Below are positions 1-6,475 of a DNA stretch of 7,252 nt, one piece after another. The position numbers and the translations under genes were made by a program. The stretch's first letter is position 1. The number at the start of each line of letters is the position of its first letter. The notes below the pieces were generated by a model. It saw only the letters and a list, made by a program, of their open reading frames with translations, did no database searches and was not told the origin of the DNA. Location of the stretch: positions 1 to 7,252 of the forward strand of contig JAMCZD010000223.1 in assembly GCA_023473405.1 (NCBI GenBank), in the 5' to 3' direction. Origin of the DNA: Candidatus Omnitrophota bacterium (GTDB lineage: Bacteria > Verrucomicrobiota > Verrucomicrobiia > Limisphaerales > UBA1319).

Positions 1-1
1 C

Positions 2-1093
2 CTCGCCGATGATATGGGTCTCGGCAAGACACCGCAGACGCTGGCCCTGATCCAGAGGGATTGGGAGTCGAACGGCAAGCGTCCCGTGCTGCTTATATGC
101 CCGACGTCGGTGGTCGGCAACTGGCAGAAGGAGGCGGCGAAGTTCACGCCCGACCTGCCCGTGATGGTTCACCACGGCACAGCCAGATCGAAAGGCGAAG
201 CCTTCCGAAAGAGCGCGAAAGCGCACGCCATCGTTGTGTCCAGTTACGCCCTTCTGCACAGGGATATCGAGATACTGAAGAGCGTGGACTGGGCCGGCGT
301 CGTGCTTGACGAGGCGCAGAACATCAAGAACCCGGAGACACGGCAGGCGAAGGCCGCGCGGTCCATCGCGGCGGACTATCGCATCGCGCTCACCGGACCG
401 CCCGTCGAGAACAACGTCGGCGATCTGTGGTCGATAATGGAGTTCCTGAACCCCGGTTTTCTCGGGAATCAGGCGGAGTTCAAGCGCAGCTTCTTCGTGC
501 CCATCCAGGTCAGCCGGGACCCCGAGGCGGCGGAGCGGCTCAAGCGCCTCACCGGGCCGTTCATATTGAGGCGGTTGAAGACCGACAGGTCGATCATCCG
601 AGACCTCCCCAAGAAAAACGAGATGAAGGTCTTCTGCAACCTCACCAGGGAGCAGGCCTCGCTGTACGCGGCCGTTGTCAAGAGCATGGAAGACGGCCTG
701 GATGATACTGAAGGCATCGAGCGCAAAGGGATGATCCTGGCCACGCTCTCGAAGCTGAAGCAGGTGTGCAACCACCCCGCCCAGTTCCTCGGCGACAACT
801 CCGCCGTCCCGGACCGTTCCGGCAAGCTCGCCCGCCTCACGGAAATGCTGGAAGAGGTAGTAGAGACCGGCGACCGGGCGCTGGTGTTCTCCCAGTTCGC
901 CGATGTTGAAACTCTCCAGGACCGCGATCCAGCGCTGCGCCCACCAGGTCTCGCCGAAGTCGCCTCTCCTGGACCGAGACTTGATACCGCCCCTCGCCTC
1001 GCGCGGACGAGAGGGCTCGAACCACCCGTAGTTACCTCTCCTCATCGAACTAGTCCCCCACTGCGTCCTTTCGAAGCGCGAAGATATCTTTGA
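2..1093 (+). CDS. SNF2-family helicase, 5'-partial and 3'-truncated
   Basis: This is the core of a bacterial SNF2 (DEAD/DEAH-like superfamily 2) ATPase that begins before the window; the frame is open from base 2, giving LADD before the Met at 14. Visible motifs: Walker A MGLGKT (14-31), motif Ia-like LLICPTSVVGNW, Walker B DEAQ (308-319), motif III region LTGPPVEN (about 389-412), LWSIMEFLNPGFLG, FILRRLKTD, LKQVCNHP, and RALVFSQFAD, the start of the second RecA-like lobe, ending at 904. About 301 codons are therefore genuine. Residues encoded from 905 to the stop at 1091-1093 (about 62) do not resemble the family and read the antisense of a SWIM gene and of the neighbouring helicase end. Motifs V and VI, including the arginine finger, are absent, so the product as written should not be an active translocase. 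Motif III reads TGPP where TGTP is usual. The gene is either broken by rearrangement or part of a chimeric contig. Family assignment is secure; completeness is not. Confidence 0.85.
   Translation, partial: LADDMGLGKTPQTLALIQRDWESNGKRPVLLICPTSVVGNWQKEAAKFTPDLPVMVHHGTARSKGEAFRKSAKAHAIVVSSYALLHRDIEILKSVDWAGVVLDEAQNIKNPETRQAKAARSIAADYRIALTGPPVENNVGDLWSIMEFLNPGFLGNQAEFKRSFFVPIQVSRDPEAAERLKRLTGPFILRRLKTDRSIIRDLPKKNEMKVFCNLTREQASLYAAVVKSMEDGLDDTEGIERKGMILATLSKLKQVCNHPAQFLGDNSAVPDRSGKLARLTEMLEEVVETGDRALVFSQFADVETLQDRDPALRPPGLAEVASPGPRLDTAPRLARTRGLEPPVVTSPHRTSPPLRPFEARRYL
896..1045 (-). pseudogene. SWIM zinc-finger protein, N-terminal fragment
   Basis: An ATG at 1045-1043 lies 4 nt after the stop of the upstream SNF2 helicase gene and has a TGGGGGA Shine-Dalgarno-like sequence 8 nt before it. 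The 50 codons to about 896 begin MRRGNYGWF and include SRPREARGGIKSRSRRG and FGETWWAQRWIAVLES. This matches the N-terminus I know from the stand-alone SWIM zinc-finger proteins encoded next to bacterial SNF2 helicases, in which W-x-(R/K)-x-W-I-x-x-L-E-S precedes a RGRSYAR-type segment. That segment, and the CxCxnCxH zinc motif further on, are missing: past about 896 the same frame is antisense to the left helicase. The frame stays free of stops all the way to base 1, so an automatic caller could report a misleading long protein here. Five of nine arginines are AGG/AGA codons. The role in the family is presumed DNA or protein binding alongside the helicase. Recognition is from memory of the family. 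Confidence 0.7.
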
Positions 1094-4000
1094 GCTCGGC
1101 GGTCGAGAGTTCCGTCAGCCATCCCTCGCCGGTCCCGACCACATTCTCAGCGACCTCTTTCTTGTGCTCGATCATTTCGTCGATCTTCTCCTCCAGCGTC
1201 CCCACGCAGAGGAACTTATGCACCTGCACGTTCTTGGTCTGGCCGATGCGGAACGCCCGGTCGGTGGCCTGGTTCTCGACCGCCGGGTTCCACCACCTGT
1301 CGAAGTGAAATACGTGGTTTGCGCGGGTGAGGTTCAGACCGGTTCCGGCGGCGCGCAGACTGAGGAGGAACACCGCGGCATGGTCGTCATTCTGGAAGGT
1401 TTGCACGACTTCGTGCCGCTGTTTGGTGGCGCCGGTCAGGAGGTGCGTTGGGATTTGGCGCTGGAAACATTCCTGTTCGAGCAATTTGAGCATTTGCACG
1501 AACTGGCTGAAGACCAGGACCTTTTGTCCCTCAGCCAGCAGGGGTTCCAATAATTCGAACAAGGTCTCTGTCTTGCCCGAAAGCGAGTCGTTGCCTACCA
1601 GCCGCGGATGGCAGCAAATCTGGCGCAGGCGGGTCAGGGCGGCCAGGACATGGATTTTGTTTTTAGCCAAACCCTTTTCGGCCACGGCCTGGAAGATTTG
1701 TTCGCGGCTCCGGCGCAGCTCGGCGAGGTAAAGCCGGCGCTGGCCTTCGTCCAATTCGCAGTCGAGGCGTTCCTCAATCCGGTCGGGCAAATCGCGTGCC
1801 ACCTGGTGTTTGAGCCGGCGCAGCAGCAAAGGGCGCAGGCGCGCCGAAAGGCGGCGCCGGGCGACGTTTAGCGCCAGTGGATCGCTGTCGCGCGGTTCGT
1901 ATTTTTGGGTAAAATCGGATTGAGATCCCAGGTAACCAGGCTGGACGAAGTCCATGATGCTCCACAAATCCAGCAGGCGGTTCTCGAGGGGGGTGCCCGT
2001 CAGGACCAATCGGTGTTGGGCGCGCAATTCCTTGACCGATTGGGTGACCTGGGCAGCCGGATTCTTGATGAATTGCGCCTCATCGAGAATAAGGGCGCGA
2101 AAGTCGAACTTCTTCAAATCGGCGAGGTCGCGGCGCAACAGGGCGTAATTGGTGATGATCAGGTCGAATTGGGGTATTTTTTGGCGCAGGTTGTGGCGGG
2201 CGGCACCGCTTTCGAGTATCAATACCTCCAGGAACGGCGTGAATCGATTGGCCTCACGGCGCCAATTATGCAGGACCGACGCCGGGCAAATGACCAGGGC
2301 CGGCCCGGGACGGTCGGTCTCCTGTTCCTTTAGCCAGGCCAGCCAAGCCAGCGTTTGGAGCGTTTTGCCCAACCCCATGTCATCGGCCAGAATCCCTCCC
2401 AATCGCATTTGGCTCAGGTGACAGAGAAAGTCGAAACCATCCTTCTGGTAAGGGCGCAGCTCGGCTCGGACCATTGCCGGAAGCGCGGTGGGGTGGATGC
2501 CTGAAAACTTGGCGATCCGCTGGCGGAGAGTTTTGGTTTCGGCGCAGTTCCCCAATCGTTGCAATGCGGCCTCGTCCAGGTGAGTCGCATGCAGCAAGTC
2601 CACTCGTTGCGGCAGCGGAACCAGCCCCTCCACTCCCAGGTCGGCCAAGGTCTCGTGCGCTGCCTGCACCGCTTCGCTGTCCAATTCGACCCAGCCCGCG
2701 TCGGGCAATTTGACGAAACGCGATGTTGCATTGGCGAGCTGTTCCAGGTCCGCGACGCTCAGCTTGAGTCCCTCGCGCTCCCACTCCGCCGAAACCGAAA
2801 ACCAATCAATCCCGCTCCCGTGGACGACTATCTGCGGCTTCAGCCTGCTGGGGTTCAGGAACAGGCGCTGGAAAGCCGGGTTGGCCAGGTATTCTCCGCC
2901 GATCGGCCGATCGGGCCAGGCGGCGGCCAGGCAACTGAGGAAGTTCTCCCCGGCGTCTCCGACCCACAGCCCCGGCTCCGGGGTAAACCAATCCAGCCGG
3001 CGCAACCATTGCGTAGCCGGTTCCAGCCGCGGATCATCGAGCAGCTCAGCCTTGTCGGTCGGACGGGGCGAATCACCGGTCATCTGCCACTCGTGACCGT
3101 ACCACTGCCCGACGCTTTGGTCCCGATCACTTCGAGCCATCAACCGCAGGCGAACGGTGTCGTCCGCCAGCTCGAAGATGAATTGCGGCGTCGCCGGATG
3201 CGCCACACATATCTTGTCCCAATCCGTCCCATTGCCGGAGTTGGACCTGCGGAGTTGAGCCAGGAAACGGTGACTCAACTTGCGGACGGGCACAGCGGCC
3301 TTTTGCACCCAGTCATTGAGCAAGTCGGCGGGAGGCGGCCGGCGCAACAAGTAGAAGGTTTGATCAACCAGGACCAAGGTGAGGCGCCCGCCAAAAAAGC
3401 GCGCGCGCTCGAGTGGAATCACTTCATCGTTGGATAAGGCTACCTGGTGAAAGAAGGCGGGTTCGCTGCTATCCGAGTCGAGCTGCGGGCGTAATTCGGC
3501 CAGTTGACCCGCGAAATGCAGGGGGAGCTGGTTCAAGGCCAATTCGAGTCGCGATGAACCGCCCCAGCACGCCAGCCAGCGCAGTAATTCAAGGTCCCCG
3601 AGCACCCAGGCGGGTTCATCCGATTCCAGCCTCCCATACGTCTCGGCAAGCCACTGAATAAAATCCCAGTCTTCGGGTGAAAAGAGCTCGCGCTCATGAG
3701 TGGCGCGAAGGGTCAGGTCAATGATCTCGGATCGGGTCTTGGCTTTTTCGCCGGTGCGCGGCCTGGACAAGGCGAATTGCACCGTCATTTCATGGAGAGC
3801 CGGGTAAGCATCCAGAGGAGTGGGAGCGCAGATGACCCGCAGGACGGCCCTGGGTGCGTCGAGGTGGGTGGGAGTAGGGGGGAACATCCACCGTTCCAAC
3901 TTATCGATCAGGCTCTGTTCCTGCTCGGCCTGTTCGACCTGGGACAGGCGTTCGAGGTTGGCGTAGGACATTAATTCGTTCGGGAGCGGGCGCCGGGTGC

Positions 4001-4334
4001 GCAGGAAGAGCAGAGCCAGTTCCTCGAGGCGGCGCTGGCCGATTGCGGCCAGGAGTTTGGGCCACCATTCATGAGTGCCAAAGTCTTTGCGCGCCAGCGA
4101 GAGCTTCCCGAAATAGTCCTCGAGCAAGAGCCAGGCGCGCTGCGAATCGGTGCAATCGGCAAAGAATCTGAGCAACTCGGCGCGTTCGGCGATAGCCGTC
4201 CTCGAGTCCGACAGCTCCCGGCGCAAGTCCGCCAAGGCGCCATAGGTTTTGTCGAGAACCGTATGGTGCGCATCATACTTGGCCTGCGGGACTGAATGCG
4301 CGGCAGAACCATCTTTTCTTCCATTTCTTGCCAT
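1050..4334 (-). CDS. SNF2-family DNA-dependent ATPase/helicase, complete
   Basis: A 1094-residue protein of the bacterial SNF2 class with SWIM partners. Residues 1 to about 620 form the poorly conserved N-terminal accessory region. Within it, near residues 505-560, a WFSVSAEW...FVKLPDAGWVELD stretch resembles the SNF2-associated domain that precedes the motor in bacterial members. The first RecA lobe follows, with LRPYQKDGFDFL, Walker A DDMGLGKT (about 650-657), Walker B LDEAQ (about 748-752), LTGTPLEN (about 778) and LLLRRLK. The second lobe has KVLVFSQF (about 938), LRAAGTGLNLT, HFDRWWNPAVENQATDRAFRIGQ (motifs V and VI with the arginine finger, about 1010-1030), and the family ending GTGEGWLTELST. 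All motor motifs are intact, so it is expected to be an ATP-driven DNA translocase in the cytoplasm. I see no SWIM-type CxC...CxH in its own N-terminus, consistent with the SWIM domain being supplied by the gene 4 nt downstream. No strong Shine-Dalgarno precedes the ATG at 4334; an AGGG lies 11 nt upstream inside a palindrome. Confidence 0.95.
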   Translation of the reverse strand: MARNGRKDGSAAHSVPQAKYDAHHTVLDKTYGALADLRRELSDSRTAIAERAELLRFFADCTDSQRAWLLLEDYFGKLSLARKDFGTHEWWPKLLAAIGQRRLEELALLFLRTRRPLPNELMSYANLERLSQVEQAEQEQSLIDKLERWMFPPTPTHLDAPRAVLRVICAPTPLDAYPALHEMTVQFALSRPRTGEKAKTRSEIIDLTLRATHERELFSPEDWDFIQWLAETYGRLESDEPAWVLGDLELLRWLACWGGSSRLELALNQLPLHFAGQLAELRPQLDSDSSEPAFFHQVALSNDEVIPLERARFFGGRLTLVLVDQTFYLLRRPPPADLLNDWVQKAAVPVRKLSHRFLAQLRRSNSGNGTDWDKICVAHPATPQFIFELADDTVRLRLMARSDRDQSVGQWYGHEWQMTGDSPRPTDKAELLDDPRLEPATQWLRRLDWFTPEPGLWVGDAGENFLSCLAAAWPDRPIGGEYLANPAFQRLFLNPSRLKPQIVVHGSGIDWFSVSAEWEREGLKLSVADLEQLANATSRFVKLPDAGWVELDSEAVQAAHETLADLGVEGLVPLPQRVDLLHATHLDEAALQRLGNCAETKTLRQRIAKFSGIHPTALPAMVRAELRPYQKDGFDFLCHLSQMRLGGILADDMGLGKTLQTLAWLAWLKEQETDRPGPALVICPASVLHNWRREANRFTPFLEVLILESGAARHNLRQKIPQFDLIITNYALLRRDLADLKKFDFRALILDEAQFIKNPAAQVTQSVKELRAQHRLVLTGTPLENRLLDLWSIMDFVQPGYLGSQSDFTQKYEPRDSDPLALNVARRRLSARLRPLLLRRLKHQVARDLPDRIEERLDCELDEGQRRLYLAELRRSREQIFQAVAEKGLAKNKIHVLAALTRLRQICCHPRLVGNDSLSGKTETLFELLEPLLAEGQKVLVFSQFVQMLKLLEQECFQRQIPTHLLTGATKQRHEVVQTFQNDDHAAVFLLSLRAAGTGLNLTRANHVFHFDRWWNPAVENQATDRAFRIGQTKNVQVHKFLCVGTLEEKIDEMIEHKKEVAENVVGTGEGWLTELSTAELKDIFALRKDAVGD
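1054..1060 (-). promoter_or_regulatory. Ribosome binding site for the SWIM gene
   Basis: TGGGGGA on the minus strand sits inside the last codons of the SNF2 helicase gene and ends 8 nt before the ATG at 1045. It supports translational coupling of the SWIM gene to the helicase and decides the SWIM start. Confidence 0.5.
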
Positions 4335-4345
4335 GGTCTAAAGTG

Positions 4346-4363
4346 CCCTAATCGCGATTAGGG
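4346..4363. promoter_or_regulatory. Perfect 18-bp palindrome, candidate operator
   Basis: CCCTAATCGCGATTAGGG is an uninterrupted perfect palindrome, 11 nt upstream of the SNF2 helicase ATG. A GATAAT hexamer, reading on the minus strand, ends 4 nt before it, which would place the palindrome across the transcription start, the usual position for a repressor site. The lack of a spacer suits a dimeric DNA-binding protein better than a terminator, and there is no T-run. Alternatively, as RNA it could fold into a 7-bp stem with a CGCG loop that buries the only Shine-Dalgarno-like AGGG. I do not recognise the cognate regulator. Confidence 0.45.
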
Positions 4364-4367
4364 GCTT

Positions 4368-4400
4368 ATTATCTCCACACAATCCCGGCCTATTGGTCAA
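4368..4400 (-). promoter_or_regulatory. Weak candidate promoter of the SNF2 operon
   Basis: On the minus strand TTGACC (4400-4395) is followed by GATAAT (4373-4368). Both hexamers are good matches to sigma-70 elements, but the 21-nt spacer is well outside the preferred 16-18 nt, so the -35 assignment is doubtful. The GATAAT alone, just upstream of the palindrome, is the more credible part. Confidence 0.22.
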
Positions 4401-4570
4401 TCAGAAAGCGTTGCCAAGGTTGTGTTGCCGCGCATGGCAAGGTTGATGGTTTCCTTTATTACCTCGCCGCAACAGAGTGTGCTCTATCCCACGGTCCGGG
4501 GAGTAAAGCCGGCGAGTCGAGGCGGATGGCCGGCGGCGAGGTCCGCGGAGCAAAGGACCAGGCCCGGTTA

Positions 4571-5752
4571 TCACACCTCCCGAATCCATTTTCGATCGGC
4601 CCAGACCGCCTTCAATGAGGTGATGTTGCGCCGGTCAAGGAGATTCCTGGCCGCCGCCAGCAGCCGGCCCTTTTTGAGGTTGTGGTAGGCGTCGCCCAGA
4701 CTAACTGCGACGTGCTGCATCACGCTGGGATCGCGGTAGCAATCGATCATGCACTTGGTGCACCCGTCGCGGATCAGTTTCGAGGAGTCGAAATCATAGA
4801 TGCGGCACATGGGCGTGGCCCAGGCATGGCATCGATACAGATTCAAATGCCAGTCAAGATAAAAATACTTATACCCGGCCAGGCAACCGAACCGCTCCGG
4901 TTCACCGCGCAAATGGCGCTGCATGTCGTCGAGCGAGGCCATGGGATTCACCACTTGAAAATCACGCCGTGACCGCAGCGCCTTGATCTTTTCGAAGACG
5001 CCGATCAATTCGTCGGTCCGGTAACTGACCAGTTGGGAATCGCGAAAGCTCAGGTAGCTCGAATCCAAATGGGTCAGCGGATAGCTGAAGGTGCAAGAGG
5101 AGAAACCCAATTCCCGCAGGAAACCAGGCAGCTTTTGGTAATCCTCGATCAGCCGGCTGGCGGTCACACTGGCCGTGCTCTGCACCCCCAATTCACGCAA
5201 AACCTGATTGGCCCGCTTGATCTTGCGGCAGACGTCGGGCAAGCCGCGGTTCTTCTCGTGGCGGGATACCTCGTGCGAATCGATCGACATGATCACGCTC
5301 GCCAGGCCGCTGTTGGCGAACTGCCGCAGGTTTTCATCGGTCCACAACGATCCGTTGGTGCATACCATGGGCGAGAGTCCGCTCCGGGCGCAGTAACGGA
5401 TCATAGCCCCAAGGTCCGGATGCGCCAATGGTTCGCCGCCCACGAACAACAAATAGCCGATATGATTGCGCGCCGCGATGTCAATAACGTCCTTCGCCTC
5501 TGCCAAGGTAACACTCCGCCGCTGCCGCGGGTTCAATTTGTCCACGGCGAACCCGCAAAAATCACAACGCGCATTGCAGAGGTTGGTTATGGCAAATTGC
5601 AGGTAGCCCGGACCGCCGTGGTCCAATACCTCGCCCAACAGACGCAGCCCGCCTTTGCGGGGTCGTTTCACCGGTGATGCACCAGCCGTTGACGGTTGCG
5701 GTTCCGCCTGCGTCAAAGTCAAATGGTTCGCGCCTGTGCACGGTTCAATCAT
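4571..5752 (-). CDS. Radical SAM protein with SPASM-like C-terminus
   Basis: A 393-residue radical SAM enzyme. Near residue 55 the AITNLCNARCDFC segment carries the CxxxCxxC triad (C59, C63, C66) that binds the SAM-cleaving [4Fe-4S] cluster; GGEP (105-108) is the SAM-contact motif, and CTNGS and MSIDS are later barrel strands. The C-terminal part has six more cysteines (C290, C308, C316, C331, C334, C338, ending CTKCMIDC), suggesting at least one auxiliary Fe-S cluster as in SPASM or twitch proteins, although the spacing differs from the canonical SPASM pattern. Such enzymes modify peptides or small substrates; the substrate here is unknown and no precursor gene or biosynthetic cluster is seen in the window. 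An in-frame TTG at 5782 would add 10 residues, but the ATG at 5752 has a strong AAGGTGG ribosome site 6 nt before it and is preferred. It is separated from both neighbours by gaps of more than 140 nt, so it is probably transcribed alone. The broad class is certain, the reaction is not. Confidence 0.9.
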   Translation of the reverse strand: MIEPCTGANHLTLTQAEPQPSTAGASPVKRPRKGGLRLLGEVLDHGGPGYLQFAITNLCNARCDFCGFAVDKLNPRQRRSVTLAEAKDVIDIAARNHIGYLLFVGGEPLAHPDLGAMIRYCARSGLSPMVCTNGSLWTDENLRQFANSGLASVIMSIDSHEVSRHEKNRGLPDVCRKIKRANQVLRELGVQSTASVTASRLIEDYQKLPGFLRELGFSSCTFSYPLTHLDSSYLSFRDSQLVSYRTDELIGVFEKIKALRSRRDFQVVNPMASLDDMQRHLRGEPERFGCLAGYKYFYLDWHLNLYRCHAWATPMCRIYDFDSSKLIRDGCTKCMIDCYRDPSVMQHVAVSLGDAYHNLKKGRLLAAARNLLDRRNITSLKAVWADRKWIREV

Positions 5753-5754
5753 TG

Positions 5755-5767
5755 CCCCCCACCTTCC
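5755..5767 (-). promoter_or_regulatory. Ribosome binding site deciding the radical SAM start
   Basis: A purine-rich minus-strand run, GGAAGGTGGGGGG, ends 2 nt before the ATG at 5752; its AAGGTGG core has a 6-nt spacer. The alternative TTG at 5782 has no such site, so the shorter protein is favoured. Confidence 0.6.
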
Positions 5768-5877
5768 TTCATTCCCCGGCAATGTTCAAACTCAATTACA
5801 CCCCGGTGCGCATCATATTGGGGCGGCGCTGCCCTGCCGGGAAAGGCATGGGAACTGCCGCTCGGCCCATTACTCGG

Positions 5878-5895
5878 AGCCGGCTTGCACCGGCT
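5878..5895 (-). terminator. Possible weak terminator hairpin
   Basis: AGCCGG and CCGGCT form a perfect 6-bp GC-rich stem around a 6-nt loop, starting 4 nt after the stop codon of the transglycosylase-like gene on the minus strand. No U-run follows, so it is at best a weak or factor-assisted terminator or an mRNA 3'-end stabiliser. Confidence 0.25.
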
Positions 5896-5899
5896 GTGT

Positions 5900-6337
5900 T
5901 CAGGAAGAAGGCGGGCCCGTGGACTCGGCGACCCGATTTGCTTCGGCGGGTTGTTCGTCTAGATCGCACAAGTTGGCGAAGCGGCGGCAACGCTGAGCCA
6001 CTCGCGAGCTTATATAGCCTCGCAGTATCTGGTTGGGAGCGTTCCAGAGGGCGTAGAACTCGAAGTCTGTTGGTGGTCTATTGTAGATTTTACGGAAAGC
6101 GCACTGGCGCATTTCCAACAATCTGACTGCAACGGTTCTCGCAATATATGGATTGGTATAGCGGGTGGAACGCGTCACCTTGCGCCATTCGCTCTTGCGA
6201 ATCTGGTAACGGCTGATTTCACCTACTCTCCCGACCGCGTGGTCATTGTTGCCGCTCTCGATCCAAGCCAACGCCGATAGCCGGTCCATGCCAAGGCTAG
6301 ACATCGGAACCAACGCAAGGAACATCGCAAGTTTCAT
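5900..6337 (-). CDS. Small exported lytic transglycosylase-like protein
   Basis: A 145-residue protein. Residues 1-16 (MKLAMFLALVPMSSLG) look like a short signal peptide, with one Lys and then a hydrophobic core. The following ALAWIESGNNDHAVG...GEISRYQI is the signature of the SLT/lysozyme-like fold: E27 in W-I-E-S is the expected catalytic glutamate, and G-E-I-S-R-Y-Q-I corresponds to the GxxGLMQ-type second motif. A further conserved-looking stretch, PPTDFEFYALWNAPNQIL (about 88-105), would form the substrate groove. The last 30 or so residues are polar and end in PPSS, without a known domain. If active it would cleave peptidoglycan glycan strands in the periplasm. It is small for a cell-wall enzyme and lacks a peptidoglycan-binding or LysM domain. 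The ATG at 6337 has only a distant AAGGG; no better start is seen. It lies about 300 nt downstream of ileS with no functional link apparent. Alternative view: an inactive lysozyme-fold protein. Confidence 0.7.
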   Translation of the reverse strand: MKLAMFLALVPMSSLGMDRLSALAWIESGNNDHAVGRVGEISRYQIRKSEWRKVTRSTRYTNPYIARTVAVRLLEMRQCAFRKIYNRPPTDFEFYALWNAPNQILRGYISSRVAQRCRRFANLCDLDEQPAEANRVAESTGPPSS

Positions 6338-6475
6338 GCAATTTATACCCTTGCATCAAATCAGCCACGGCTCAATCGGCGTATCCCCTAAAAACAGATT
6401 GGCAAAAACCTTAGAAAGGCATCAAGGAATTTCCTAACGAGGCAGAGTCCCGGACCAGTTCTCCGCTGGTCGAGT

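Larger units (their letters stand above)
4335..4570. other. Non-coding gap between radical SAM and SNF2 genes
   Basis: No convincing gene is seen in these 236 bases. Apart from the palindrome and promoter candidate near the helicase start, it contains a small inverted repeat TTGCC/GGCAA (4426-4440) with a 6-nt loop, which also pairs with a TTGCCA at 4411-4416, and GC-rich sequence after the radical SAM stop with a GGTCC/GGACC pair (4540-4544, 4555-4559). None of these is followed by a T-run, so no rho-independent terminator is called. No plausible short peptide precursor for the radical SAM enzyme was found on the minus strand here. Confidence 0.5.
5753..5899. other. Short non-coding gap
   Basis: These 147 bases separate the transglycosylase-like gene from the radical SAM gene, both on the minus strand. 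Besides the radical SAM ribosome site and a short hairpin next to the upstream stop codon, nothing recognisable is seen. Short reading frames here lack ribosome sites and conserved character. Confidence 0.4.

Noticed and set aside
1..1045. Continuous - strand open frame from the SWIM ATG to the window edge (about 348 codons)
   Set aside because: Only the first 50 codons resemble a known family; the rest is antisense to a well-conserved helicase with all motifs in frame on the other strand.
2559..3437. A 292-codon open frame on the + strand
   Set aside because: It lies wholly antisense within the complete SNF2 helicase gene, whose protein is unmistakably conserved; long antisense frames are expected in GC-rich coding DNA.
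4346..4363. CCCTAA/TTAGGG arms considered as telomere-like repeat
   Set aside because: Each hexamer occurs once, as the arms of a palindrome, with no tandem array.
4401..4589. A 62-residue - strand frame overlapping the end of the radical SAM gene, considered as a precursor peptide
   Set aside because: It is Pro/Arg/Gly-rich low-complexity sequence with no leader-core character and no clear ribosome site.
5033..5677. A 214-codon + strand open frame
   Set aside because: It is antisense to the radical SAM gene and its translation shows no recognisable family features.
5674..6126. Overlapping + strand frames of 88-150 codons considered as a divergent gene
   Set aside because: They run antisense across the transglycosylase-like gene and the radical SAM start, differ in frame, and lack conserved motifs.
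6453..6471. GACCAG/CTGGTC hairpin considered as the ileS terminator
   Set aside because: The stem is only 6 bp, there is no T-run on either strand, and it lies more than 150 nt beyond the ileS stop.
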